From: Paragonimus westermani
Taxonomy: Eukaryota; Platyhelminthes; Trematoda; Plagiorchiida; Troglotrematidae
NCBI GenBank assembly: GCA_008508345.1
Contig: QNGE01000874.1
Span: 150,210 to 214,209 of the forward strand
Length of the DNA stretch: 64,000 nucleotides
Reading direction: 5' to 3'
Shown here: positions 37,701 through 48,480 of the stretch, one piece after another
Position numbering within the stretch: the first letter of the stretch is position 1
Layout: every line of letters starts with the position of its first letter
The notes under the pieces: generated by a model
Database searches by the model: none
What the model saw: the letters and a program-made list of their open reading frames with translations, nothing else
Told to the model about the DNA's origin: nothing
Translations under genes and position numbers: made by a program

Positions 37701-39520
37701 TTTCTGATTAACAGTAAGATGGTGTAAATGTTGATTTCGCGAACGCATCAGGCGACATTCCTAGGCTGTAAAAATGAATCAACCAATCGCATATCAATCA
37801 CTTTAAGGTTATGGCTACCAGAAGTGTCACATGACGGAGTTTAGTGTTGGTGTCCTGAACTAAATTATTGACAACATTAACCTACTTATAAATGCCTGGA
37901 ACAGCAATAGTTAGGCGATAATTTTGTCACCTCCTGATATCCCGGAAAGCCATGTTGCTGAATTAGTAGAACCTCTATCTACGCACTTTTTAATGGTTCT
38001 TTCATGAAAGGAGGTTTTGTTAAAAATTTACAAGGGAGTTCACGATTAGAACAACCTTCAGAGCTGAGTGTGGAGATCACAAAATTATTGACCAGTGGCC
38101 TTGATTTCTATGGCCTCTGGGGAAGTGAACTTTTTGCTGGACGATTGTTTCTGGGCCAAGTTGGTATATCTCAACCTTATCACCTTGAAACTGCATGCCT
38201 TCCGTAAGGTATACTCTCGCATCATTCAACTGCTGTCTACTCAAGGAACTTAGAAAGATTATCAACGCGACTTTGGCAATTCATGCAACCCATCCAGATT
38301 TTTCTGGCGCTTATGATGAGGCTAACTACATCTCTCTCTGTCACTAGAACTCGTCATTTATGACAAAGCTGAACGCATACTCGGAGAACTTGTAAATTAG
38401 CCGACCGAACCTTACGCCTAGATGAACGGTCAATTATCACTGGTTTGCTGCCACTACTTACGGTCCATAAGAATCCAAAGTAGGATGTGCCCATTCATTT
38501 CCAATCAGTTCGTTCTTCACGTCAACGATATCCGATATCTCTGGTGAGCTTTAGAGTGTTCAGAAGATGAGTAGGCAATACAAAGTAATTAACACTGTAA
38601 AAACATTGGTCTACACAAAACTTGCTGTCCACTGTCGATCAACTCAAAGCCAAACATATTTCTTTCAAAATTTTATCCATGACTACTTCAGAGACATTGA
38701 ACAATGCATCCATATGTGGACAAGAGCTGGAGATACTAGTGACTCACAGTTTAACACTGTCGATAGCATGGGCAGGAACGGATGAAAGGGTGCAGCTGAC
38801 CTCACACATCACTTGTGAAACCCTCTTATCTCAGTCCATTCTCACCATATTTGTTTCCGTGACCCAACCTCATCTGGTGAAGTGCATGTGAACCGTTCAT
38901 TCTTAATTTCAACTGATTTTACATTTACAAAGATTTGCGAACAAATACCACCAAAATGTTGTAAAGTTTATGAAAATCAACTGTCAAAAGTTAACAATGG
39001 ATTCAGGTCAGTTGTCAACGATTTCTAATCAGCTCCAGCGTGAATGAACTCTCCTATACAAAATGCTCGACGGCTATATCATTCACTGGAAAATATTTTT
39101 TCATTGAACAAGTGTGAAACTCCAAAGGATGATCCATTTGATGTGAACTGTGGGGTGAGGAAGTTAGTTTCAGTCACACTTCCTTCAGAGTAAGGGCCAG
39201 TGCACATAGAAACGAAGTTTTTAAGACAACTGATTCTTGCTGGTTTCCATTCGTTTTCTTCTAGTCACTTTTTCTTCAGATACAAATAGATCCTACAGAG
39301 TTCTCCTCAATCAACATAAACGGGAACACAACAGAGACGGTTTTTTTATCGGTGAACAGCCAATGATCTTATGAAGTTATGTTTGCGTAGCTGGTCAGCA
39401 TCACACAAAAGTCAGCCGATGACGAAGCTTACGTATAATCAACTTCTTTAATTGCGCACAACCATACCTTAGAAACCTTCATAAAATTTCTCGCTGCCAG
39501 TTATTTATTATGAATTTCAG
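34781..39520. other. Probable 4.7-kb intron, nothing else identified
   Basis: Open frames such as 35179-35484 (plus) and 37111-37374 (minus) were inspected. They lack motifs and phase-compatible splice sites. No repeat was recognised. Confidence 0.4.
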
Positions 39521-39595
39521 ATTTGTTTTCTCCAACACCGGATTTCAAGCGCCCACTATGGTTTGGCTACCCAGAAAACTGGACTCAATGTATTG
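39521..39595 (+). CDS. Internal exon L of the unrecognised multi-exon gene
   Basis: A 75-base block after TGAATTTCAG and before a GTATGT donor; two completing bases, 24 codons and one leftover base (phase 1 to 1). The peptide (FKRPLWFGYPENWTQC) has aromatic and proline residues, an NWT sequon and a cysteine. The leftover G plus TT of exon M gives Val. A longer frame continues past the donor, but its composition becomes intron-like. Confidence 0.48.
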
Positions 39596-39851
39596 GTATG
39601 TTGCTGTGTCATTTAGATATCCATGTCTGCAGAACTTTGGTAGAATCGAGAAAAAGTCTAGTATTCGAGAGTGTCAAATTGCTTTCTGTCACCTTACGAT
39701 CAGTGTAATTCTAATCTCATATTTGAATGGAGACGTAGAAGTACACACAAACTACCCTGAAACATTTTCGTTCGGTAAAAATTTGACAAAAATGATATGG
39801 CAAAAGAGATTGGACCGAAACTATGTACATATTCCCTTTTGTTTTCTCTAG

Positions 39852-39949
39852 TTGTGCACGGATTTTTACGCTTCGAACGAACAGGCCTGCAAGTTTTTGA
39901 TCTTACGATGGATGAGCTTGCAGTGTTGGAAGGAGCACTTGTGAACAAG
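39852..39949 (+). CDS. Internal exon M of the unrecognised multi-exon gene
   Basis: A 98-base block after a pyrimidine-rich acceptor (TTTTGTTTTCTCTAG) and before a GTTGGT donor. Phase 1 to 0, coding VHGFLRFERTGLQVFDLTMD and on to LEGALVNK. The intron from exon L is only 256 bases. The reading is clearly protein-like, although the block is interrupted in every ATG-based ORF view. Confidence 0.52.
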
Positions 39950-40844
39950 GTTGGTAACAACAAGATATTTTTGTAGATATCGCATGCGGAGGCACCGTAA
40001 TGCATGTAATTTCTCATGTACACTCACCTTTGATTAATGACTTGTCAGCAGTTTGTCCGTTTGATCGCACAGGTTACACTTTTGCTTCATTCGCCACTCT
40101 TACTGTTCTGGTATTCGTTACCTGGGTTACCATTCGCTTAAGCTCAACATCCATATAACCGAAGTGAATGGAAAACTAGGTCGCTAGTTTTTCCCGATTG
40201 ATGCTGATCGTTGCTAATCCTCAAAATCACCATGAAGTACCTGGTTTTTGTCATCATCGTATGATCGAGGTCCATTGAATTAATTATATGTTCTTTTAAT
40301 TATATGTTATTTGCCCAAAATATGGGCAACTGAAAACGGAGACCTCACTTGAACATCAATCAATGGCTAAATATTGATAAGTCCTTTAACTTCATTACTG
40401 TAATGAAGGTCTTACCCTAATTTTCTATAAGGCATCGCTAAATGAGTATAATATCACTACCAATCTGTTGTGATTGACCTGATCGCACTAATGTTTCTAC
40501 AACATTCACCGATCAACACGCACCAAACCGAATTTCCACCGGGAACTCATCAATGTTAATCCGGGTGATACCGCCCTTGGCATTAAGCAGTGCAGCAGCT
40601 CACAGAAAGTTTGATGACGTTTAGAGCATTAAAATCACCATTCCACCGAGGATTCTACACTTAATGAATAAGTACTGACTCCCAATTTGAGAACGACGGA
40701 CAGTTAGATTTCTGTTATTTTATGTGGATATGTTTTGGTTATTAGCTACCAAAACGAAATTTACTTACCTCCATTAGGCAACCACATACGGTATACCACA
40801 TTTATTAAATATCACAGATTTACTATTGTGTTAATTCATTCTAG

Positions 40845-41088
40845 GTGCTTTTGGTAATGAAAAATACCGGAAAACTTGGAGAAGATTTCAGTTCCGAGAA
40901 TATCCTTGTTGACAGCATGGAACATGTTGATTGCGAAACGTGTTCAGCTTTCGTAGATTTCTTCTTTTGCAAAAATGCCCATATACAATTGCCGAGTAAC
41001 GAGAAAAAGATGGAAAAGAACACACGGGTTCTATTTGAAAAATGGCAAGAACAGATGGAGAAGTCATTTAAAAAGTTCAAAATCTTAA
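40845..41088 (+). CDS. Internal exon N of the unrecognised multi-exon gene
   Basis: The largest clear exon: 244 bases after TTAATTCATTCTAG and before a GTGAGT donor, coding 81 residues plus one base (phase 0 to 1). It starts VLLVMKNTGKL, has a cysteine-bearing middle (VDCETCSAF and then FFFCKN) and ends in a strongly charged helix (LFEKWQEQMEKSFKKFKIL). A TAG lies just after the donor. Entry phase agrees with exon M and exit phase with exon O. No family assigned. Confidence 0.6.
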
Positions 41089-44019
41089 GTGAGTAGCAAG
41101 TTCTAACCTCCAGTTGATTGTCTTGCGGTTTTGGAGGTTGGTTCATTCATTTCAAAGGGATAACTAACGCATTAACCAGTTGAACTCACACAGCCTTACG
41201 GTTATATTGGTAGTTAAATTAACTGTAATTCCACGTAATAGGTCAGCTTACACATTGTCTGAGTTTACGAAACAATATGTTTTAGACAACTGATTAGATA
41301 CGACGAGTTTCGAATCGCACAACTTCCCACTGGAAACAAACCTGAAGCTATCATTTAGAAAAATACGGTTAACATGAATTTTGAAACAATTTCAAAAGTG
41401 CACATCATCGTTCCAAATGGTTGTGAATAGCCGTCATTAGTTTGTGCATAAATGAAACAGAAAAGTGAAGTAACTTCAACAAATCCATCCGAATATATTG
41501 GCTCGAGTGGCAAAATAATGGCGAGGGAAAGCGTCCTCAAACATTGTAAACAAATGACAACAATGAACTAAACAATTACGTTAACCGTCAGGGTGTCACA
41601 ATGGTGATATGCAAGAAAGCATAGTTCTTCACCGTGGATTACAAAACTCATTGGGCTGGCGTTGAACTTCTGAGAATAATGGTTTGCAAGTAAGAAAGAC
41701 TACGGTGGGTGCTGCTGTTCTCCGATGATTCTACTGGGCAGAGGTGTGTCCTGGCCTTTGCAGTAGTGTCCAAGGCCATTGCGACTAACGTTTTCTTTGA
41801 TCTCTGATGAGAAGTGATGGAGGTACGCATGTGTCTGGTCCTCCTAATCGGAATAACGCCCACCTAACCTAAACTAATATAAGATTGAACTGCTGTGATG
41901 GAGTTGGTTGATAGCCTGCACTCAATGACAGCTGACGTGTGTTTGGCGCTGTTAACGCCTGCGGTGGTGGCCGAACTGGGGATCTCCAAACAAGTTTCGT
42001 GCAGGTTTTGATCATCCAAGTCTTATAACCTTCAGCCAGGACAGAACGTCAAGGTCGTATTCAAAGTTGCATTGTGCGAAGTTTGCAAACGGCAGATTAA
42101 TCAACGGAGCAAAAGTAAGGGGATGGAACAATTTACGTTTATGTTCGTTTTTTCCTTGGTAACTTGACTCTCCTGTCGATCTAAGGATTTTGTGCAACAC
42201 AAAGCAAATACAACAAATACAACAACAAATCACGTATCGCCAACTTCTTTGTGCTCAACCATTATGCGTTACACCCCAAAGAACTCTTTATATAATGCAA
42301 ATTTGTGCTCACAGAATTATCTGACGCTAGCGATGGCTGCTTCTGGAAGTGTCTTCGGTTTTAGTAGGTTGAGTAATTTGCTTGTTGATCGCAAATTTTT
42401 GCACAGTTCATCATCTGAGTATTGGATTGCAAATATCGGTTAACGCAACACCGGGTAACTCCTTAAATGCCCTAGTCCAATGGAAATCGCAGTGATCACT
42501 CAATGTGGTTGTCTTTTTATTTTCAAACATGTTTCTGCGTCTAGACATCCTGTATTTAATCGGTGGTTGAGCCTCACTCATTGTTATGTGTATCCATATA
42601 TAACGTCAACGATACTAAGCCTTCACGATTCCTAATGTTCAAATTGGTCTCTCGTTGTCAATATCTCCGCGGTTGTAAAATAATTAGGCGGTTGAAATTA
42701 ATTATTACGCAACCGGTTTCATTTCGCCGACTAGAAGCACTACTGTCAAGGTTGACTCGCGTCAGACGACTCGCAGACCTTAAATTATAATTTCCGTAGC
42801 AAATATTCACTCAGTTACTGGTAACTCGTGCTGTTAGTTCAAAGGTAAGCAACTCACATTCTACACATGCTACAGAATACCTCCTAGTGGATTCCATTAT
42901 ACAATTGGCGGTTAAAATTGTCTTGTATATATACGTGGAAAGTTCATTAAAGCATAGAAGTGTACTAGTCGAGAAACCGTGTTTATTGAGTGTACAGCTT
43001 CCAATTTATCATCAGCTGGCCAGTGTGGTGATCTGGAGGGTTTCATGATTATTTGGATGTTACCTCGTTATCTTCTTCTGAGACAGGGTGTGTGAACGAA
43101 TTACTGATGACAGTAATGGGCAAAAATCGGCTTGTTATTTAAACGTTCACATAAGTTTATGCGACTGAACAATTTTTGGTTATTACATTCACCCAACTAC
43201 ACTCAAACGCCAAAAATTCTCTCGCACATCTCAGTAAATTTATGAAAACGATCGACCGTCTCCATATATCTTATCATTTCGTTAACTGCAGGTATTACGT
43301 GGCCTGTACAGGAGGGCCAGACACGTGAGTATTCATTCTCACAAATTAGCTCAAATGTTATCAGGCAAAGTTGTTGAATAATGTTATTTCAATCCCCCTG
43401 TTTAGATTTTAAGTAAAAATATGGAAAGGCCAAAATTATACGATGATCCGTTTGAGCAAAATCGGATGCGACCTCATCAGAACAACTAGGCTATTTGGAA
43501 CATAATTTTCACAAGGATGACATGATGTCCAAAAAGTAAAGATCGAGTGGAACAGGCATTGCTTATGTGAAGCTCCGCAATTTTGGAAAACTATGATCCA
43601 AAAGCCCATACAACACGCTGATAGTGCTGAAGATTTGATGGCCAAATCCCGCTGTTCAACAATCAACACGGACTGCTAGTTTTCAGCTTGGACGCCTCTT
43701 CAAATGTTCATTTAAGAAACGCAACAAATCTGATTTTGTTCCTGATATGAATGTAATGCAAACAACCAAGTAATCAATTAGCACCAGCTGTGGTTAACCC
43801 ATGGGTATTGCCCAACATATACTGAGACGCACAGCCTAAGAAGTATGCCTTGTAAAAATCTAGAACTGATTCCTCAAATCGGTGTTTCTAGTTGCAAACA
43901 TATCTGCGTAAAAAGCAACCTGATTTCGGTTAAGTTTTATCGTTGTCTTTGCGAATGAATTGCTTTTGAGGGTGTGGTTCTGCAACGGATTAAACTACGA
44001 GTGACCTAATTTTCCGCAG
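41089..44019. other. Probable 2.9-kb intron with a GC-richer block
   Basis: The segment at about 41640-42030 is less AT-rich than its surroundings and contains a weak pol III-like arrangement: a box A-like TGGCCGAACTGG at 41968-41979 and a box B-like GGTTTTGATCATCC at 42004-42017. This might be a SINE relic. No coding exon was recognised. Confidence 0.3.
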
Positions 44020-44143
44020 CTCCATTCATTTTACTGAGTTTGGATCGAACAGCAAACAAATATTCACGATCCCTTCCCATTGGTCCATTGCCACCTCTCT
44101 GTTTGCCTCCTGAGAGGGTCAGTGCCACTAATGTCTTAACAAA
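44020..44143 (+). CDS. Internal exon O of the unrecognised multi-exon gene
   Basis: It follows a TTTTCCGCAG acceptor. The leftover A of exon N plus CT gives Thr, and the frame then reads PFILLSLDRTANKYSRSLP followed by a proline-rich turn (GPLPPLCLPPER). A GTACAG donor after 44143 gives phase 2, which fits exon P. A GTCAGT donor after 44117 is stronger but would leave phase 0, which does not fit exon P. The frame stays open to 44294, so the 3' edge is the uncertain part. Confidence 0.45.
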
Positions 44144-44442
44144 GTACAGCTGTTACTTCAATGCTTTACTCTGCATCATTTTAAAGGGGTCCATGATGGG
44201 AGTACTTGAAGCTGTCAGTACTTTGTCAAATCAACTAGAAACTATTAAAACATACAGCAGTTCTCATTTGACGAGCTCGAAAACCGAGGTTTAAATCTAA
44301 ACCTGGAGAAAATTTGCGCATGGCTAATTTTGTTACACAGAGTTTATATATCACAAAGTTGTCTGTCGGTTGTATAAATCATACCTTTCTGCGACTTAAT
44401 GGGTTCCGTTTATTTCATTTTGCCTTTTGTCAAAGTTGTTAG

Positions 44443-44551
44443 ACTTGGAGGCGTTGTGTATTCACAAACGCGTGCAATGGTCTGGGACCGGGCATTGGTC
44501 AAAAAGATGTCTGAGAAATACCGCCACCTGACCTACAATCTACAAAATCAC
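44443..44551 (+). CDS. Internal exon P of the unrecognised multi-exon gene
   Basis: A 109-base block after a TTGTTAG acceptor and before a GTATGT donor, one completing base plus 36 codons (phase 2 to 0). The peptide (GGVVYSQTRAMVWDRALVKK, then EKYRHLTYNLQNH) is strongly protein-like. An AG eight bases further upstream (GTCAAAG) would give phase 1 instead. The exit phase agrees with exon Q. Confidence 0.5.
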
Positions 44552-47500
44552 GTATGTTACCCGCCACGAATAAACCCTATATACTACGGTTGTTCTTTGG
44601 AATCGTTTTGTGAGGAGAAACTTACAGCCAGGTTTCCGGAATATACTCGGTTTTGCCTTGCACGGTTTTGCCTTGCACCTGTTAGAGTTGATGACAACGT
44701 TCTTAAATCCAATGAACTTCGGAAAAATGCCGGTAAACAAAATATTTCTCTAGATCAAACGAACTGAACGACGGCATGCAGAAGATTCAGTCTTACTTTG
44801 ATCGATTTACCAGTTATATAGTTCAACTCATTTTGATTTGAATAATCACTGGTCGTTGCCTGTTTTATGGGTTGCGTTACCAAATGGTTCCGTTAAATTA
44901 CAACTTTTATTGGTTGTTCTCATTCTTTACTTTCAGTCAACATGCTCACGAGTGAAAATAAGCAAACAGATTCAACAAATTTTTTCAGTTTGTGATAATA
45001 AGTTCAGCAGTGGTTGGAGTTGATCTCAGCCATTGCACTCAGATAGATTTTCCAGTCAGCTTCCTCCGAAAGGATGCACGAGACTCGAGTATCGCTTCTG
45101 CTAGAACTCATTAATTGTGCACATACTAACCACTGCCGGATATAGAAATTCGACCAGTTTCTCACTAGGTAACTGTGTCGAACGGTGGCCCACTGGCCTT
45201 ATATTAGACGTGATCGAATTATCATATGGTGACACCCAAAAACATTCATTTTAGAGTATCTGTCAAAATAGGACTCGTACTTACAGCCTGTTATTTGGAC
45301 TAACAGCTTTTCGAATTCTTTCGTGTGTTTCGCAATTTTCGCTATTTTCTCTTCATCAGCATCAAATTTGCCCATATTTTTTTATGAGGTCCGGTTTATA
45401 ATAACCAATTAGCTCTGATCTTAATGCCACACAAATTGTTACGCTGTCTGACGTGACTATGAGAAAGGTAATCACCGTCCAAGTACACAGCTTCCTCGTG
45501 AGAGCACAGACGGGAAGTTATATCACATACGAACAGGAAGTTTGTTACTTTATCGCTGATAATGTTAGCAGCAAACAGCTTGTTTTACTGGCAAAGTAAA
45601 CAGTGAGCTGTCTCAGCCCACGGTGCAAGTATATTCCAATTGCAATTGCGGTCCTAGTCGTTTCCACTGGTTCAAGGACTTGGAGACAAATGTTTGTGCG
45701 TGTCAAATGATTCACTCAGTTGCTCTGTTTTGTTGGATAATGGTGACTATGCATTTTGAGCTCGTCGAATACGCTGATGCAGATTGATCTGTAATACATT
45801 GTATGTTCAGCAACTTTGAGAATGGTGAGCGGACTCCGGTACGTCCCACAAGAAAGATGGTATCATTCACATTGCTACACCGTCCGACTACTTACAACAT
45901 ACGTACTACAAACAGTGCTACAAAATTACTGGAATGCAGTTGAAGAGAAAACACACCAAACTGACGTTATGCATATTTGCTGATATGAAGTGCGAATCAT
46001 AGTTTCAGCATGGAACTTCCTGTTGGTAGGTGTGTTATTGCTGCATCAGTTTCAATAGTTAGGTGGCTGATTTTTCACAAAAAATGATATTCACAACTAG
46101 ACGTGTTCATTCACTCGGTGAAGGCAGTTCGTTCTTAGGCTTTCATAGTGGTCGTAGCACTGCGTCATTTTTTGGGCGTGAAAATTGGGCAGCTGGTCTG
46201 CCGCATATTTATAGGCTTGCTTTGCAGACGTTTCTAATAAGAATGTTCACTACCTCTTACCAATTTATAACTTCATACCGAATTGTCTTTGTAATGACCG
46301 GAAACATTACCAAGTATTACTCAAATGTGATCAGCAGGCAAGATGCTAGGCCGAAAGGAATGTTCGTGCTAGTCAGTTCTACCCTGTTGCAGAGTATTCG
46401 ACACTTATATAGCTACAAAACTCAGATGTGAAAACTCGCGAAAACTGCTGTTCGTTTCGTGAGATAATCCAACAATTTACTCTAGATGGAAAGACATCAG
46501 TGACACGCGAATAATTCATTCAACTTGGTAGCTGGAACATACGCGTCCTTAGCTCGCTTTAACATCATACTTGGTTGGACTGAATTTGATCTTCCTAACC
46601 ATCATCCATTCACCTCTCTTCAGAACGGCAGCTTTCGGTCAGGAAACCTTGAGTCTGGAACGTCGACAGGAATTTGAAACTTAATTTCGATCGGGGCTTA
46701 TTTATGTAGAAGGTTGCTGTTCAGTCGGCGACACACATCGATGTAAGCCGAGAAGGTGAAGTGCTGCTGAATGGTCCACAGAATTTCATTAACACCTGCA
46801 ATGAAGTGAATAACTGGTGGCTGGGTGCAAACATGCCACCACCAAAAATGGTCTTCTAATTAGAATGTGGCCGAGTTCCATAATTTCTTTGCTACCTTCG
46901 TTCTCCATAGAAAACCATTCAACTTAGTTGTGTTTGACAGGCACATCGTTCGACTTCTACAGTATAATGTTGAGTCCAAATGTAACAGCCCGATTTTGTG
47001 TTGAACAACTGCCTATCAGGTGTGGTATGTCTGGTGCCTGTAGTTCAAGCCACTTCATCATGGTGTTGTGTACCGAACGAGTCGTGATTTGAAGGTGTGT
47101 CAAATAATGCACACCACACCAAGCAGAAATCTCAGGTGACGCGTAAACCTTAAGTTTTGGAGAAGTTAGTTCGAGATGCCAGCCTGAAAAAGTGTTTAAC
47201 GCTTCCCTACTCATGAATGGTGATGAATATATTGTTTCTTCAGCAGTATGGTTAAGTAAGAAAACAAAACCTCCCTCCGTCTGGAACTGATTACTGTAGC
47301 AGACCAGTAACAATTAGAAGGCTCCTTACTGTTCTTAATTGAACGATCCGTGTCACAGGAAAGAATGTCTAGTTTGCTCTCCTTCTAACTAAATATCAGT
47401 CAGATCCACTCACCGGTGTAGCAGATTTGTCGGGTTTCCTCTCAATAGTTCAAAGATATCCTGTCACAGTTTTCTAACCTCAAGAAACACCAACAGTTTG

Positions 47501-48116
47501 TCAGTACTGTATTTCACTCGGCAACATTTGTGCGTGCGATTGACTTACGTACTGATTCGCGTAGTTTATCGTTGCACCAACTGCTCGTCGATAATTTGGG
47601 TTTTCTGATACGTCAGCTGATTGGTGGCTCCACTACTCTTCATCAAACTGTCATATTTCACACAAAAAGTGATCGACCCAACTCCAACTAACGGATGTCG
47701 GTAGTAAGCAGTTACAAACAAATGTTATAACACGAAATGGCTGTCTGCAATGAAAGGGCAAACGATACACCTATTGACTTCAAGGGTTGATTTACCACAG
47801 GAATGTGACACGTTCGCCGTGGTATGCTGGAAGTAAACCTTGAGAGTGAATACATCGGCTGGAAACAACAAAACGTGTTTTGCTATTAACTACGGTCGTT
47901 TTTTGTCCGTTCAAAAGAGGTAGGTTTGATTACATTGCATTCCAACACAGTATTATTTATACGACTAACAGTTGAACAAATTCGATGTACCTTAAATGAT
48001 AAACAGTGACATCACTTGCTTTCATTCACTGCTCTCATTTCCTATTTCTGCAAAATCGAAGCAAAATGTTTTACATTAATTTTTGAGGACTTACCTTGAA
48101 CCTTGAATGTTTACAG
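44552..48116. other. Probable 3.6-kb intron; one long minus-strand open frame
   Basis: It contains the 118-codon minus-strand frame at 46957-47313 (separate entry) and a 122-codon plus-strand frame at 46063-46431 with no motif or splice support. Nothing else was recognised. Confidence 0.4.
46957..47313 (-). CDS. Unassigned minus-strand open frame, weak actin-fold-like segment
   Basis: 118 codons are open on the minus strand, antisense to the host-gene intron. In the middle, KLKVYASPEISAWCG followed by a YL..L segment resembles by eye the C-terminal actin or actin-related pattern (K-[IV]-K-[IV]-x-A-P-P-E-x-x-x-S-x-W-x-G). The resemblance is short and lacks the second Pro, and no flanking actin blocks were found. 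It may be a retrocopy fragment, an exon of an antisense gene or chance. Confidence 0.2.
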   Translation of the reverse strand: MLLVCYSNQFQTEGGFVFLLNHTAEETIYSSPFMSREALNTFSGWHLELTSPKLKVYASPEISAWCGVHYLTHLQITTRSVHNTMMKWLELQAPDIPHLIGSCSTQNRAVTFGLNIIL

Positions 48117-48329
48117 ATTGATGATGTAAGATCCACTTCAAAAATCGTTCATCAACCCACTGCCTACAAAGTTGCTTACTACAAGCCGTCGGACGGTAAA
48201 GTCTACGTTTACGTGGATATGATATTCGCCGGATTAACATTACCCACACTGAGAGATACTGTGAAAATTATTATGGTTCGTATTGACAGCCGACAACCGT
48301 GTGGAAATTTATGCATAAAAGAAGTGGAT
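48117..48329 (+). CDS. Exon Q of the unrecognised multi-exon gene, 3' edge ambiguous
   Basis: It follows a TTTACAG acceptor, phase 0, matching exon P. It codes about 71 residues: a basic start, then a beta-rich stretch (YKVAYYKPSDGKVYVYVDM, AGLTLPTLRDTVKIIMVRID) and two cysteines (QPCGNLCIKEVD). Three endings are possible: a GTAACA donor after 48329 (phase 0), a GTCAGC donor after 48336 (phase 1), or read-through to the TAG at 48393-48395, which would make it the last exon. No AATAAA was seen directly downstream. Confidence 0.52.
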
Positions 48330-48441
48330 GTAACAGGTCAGCTACGAGAAGTCTTACTTCGTGTGCACAACCTCATTGAGGAGTTTTGTTGTTAGCCCTC
48401 TGTACGCGACTGCATTTTTAACATGTTTTCCCCATTTTCAG

Positions 48442-48480
48442 TCTTCCCAACACTCCAAACCAAGAAGTAGCGCCCATAAA
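48442..48480 (+). CDS. Candidate small 3' exon R
   Basis: One of the best acceptors in the window (TTTTCCCCATTTTCAG) and an AAA|GTGAGC donor bound 39 bases. With exon Q ending at 48329 it reads 13 codons in phase 0 to 0 (SSQHSKPRSSAHK). With exon Q ending at 48336 it reads a short terminal peptide to the TAG at 48468-48470. Both are compatible with the sequence. Confidence 0.3.

Noticed and set aside
46063..46431. 122-codon plus-strand open frame
   Set aside because: No recognisable domain, and no AG/GT borders that fit the phase between exons P and Q.
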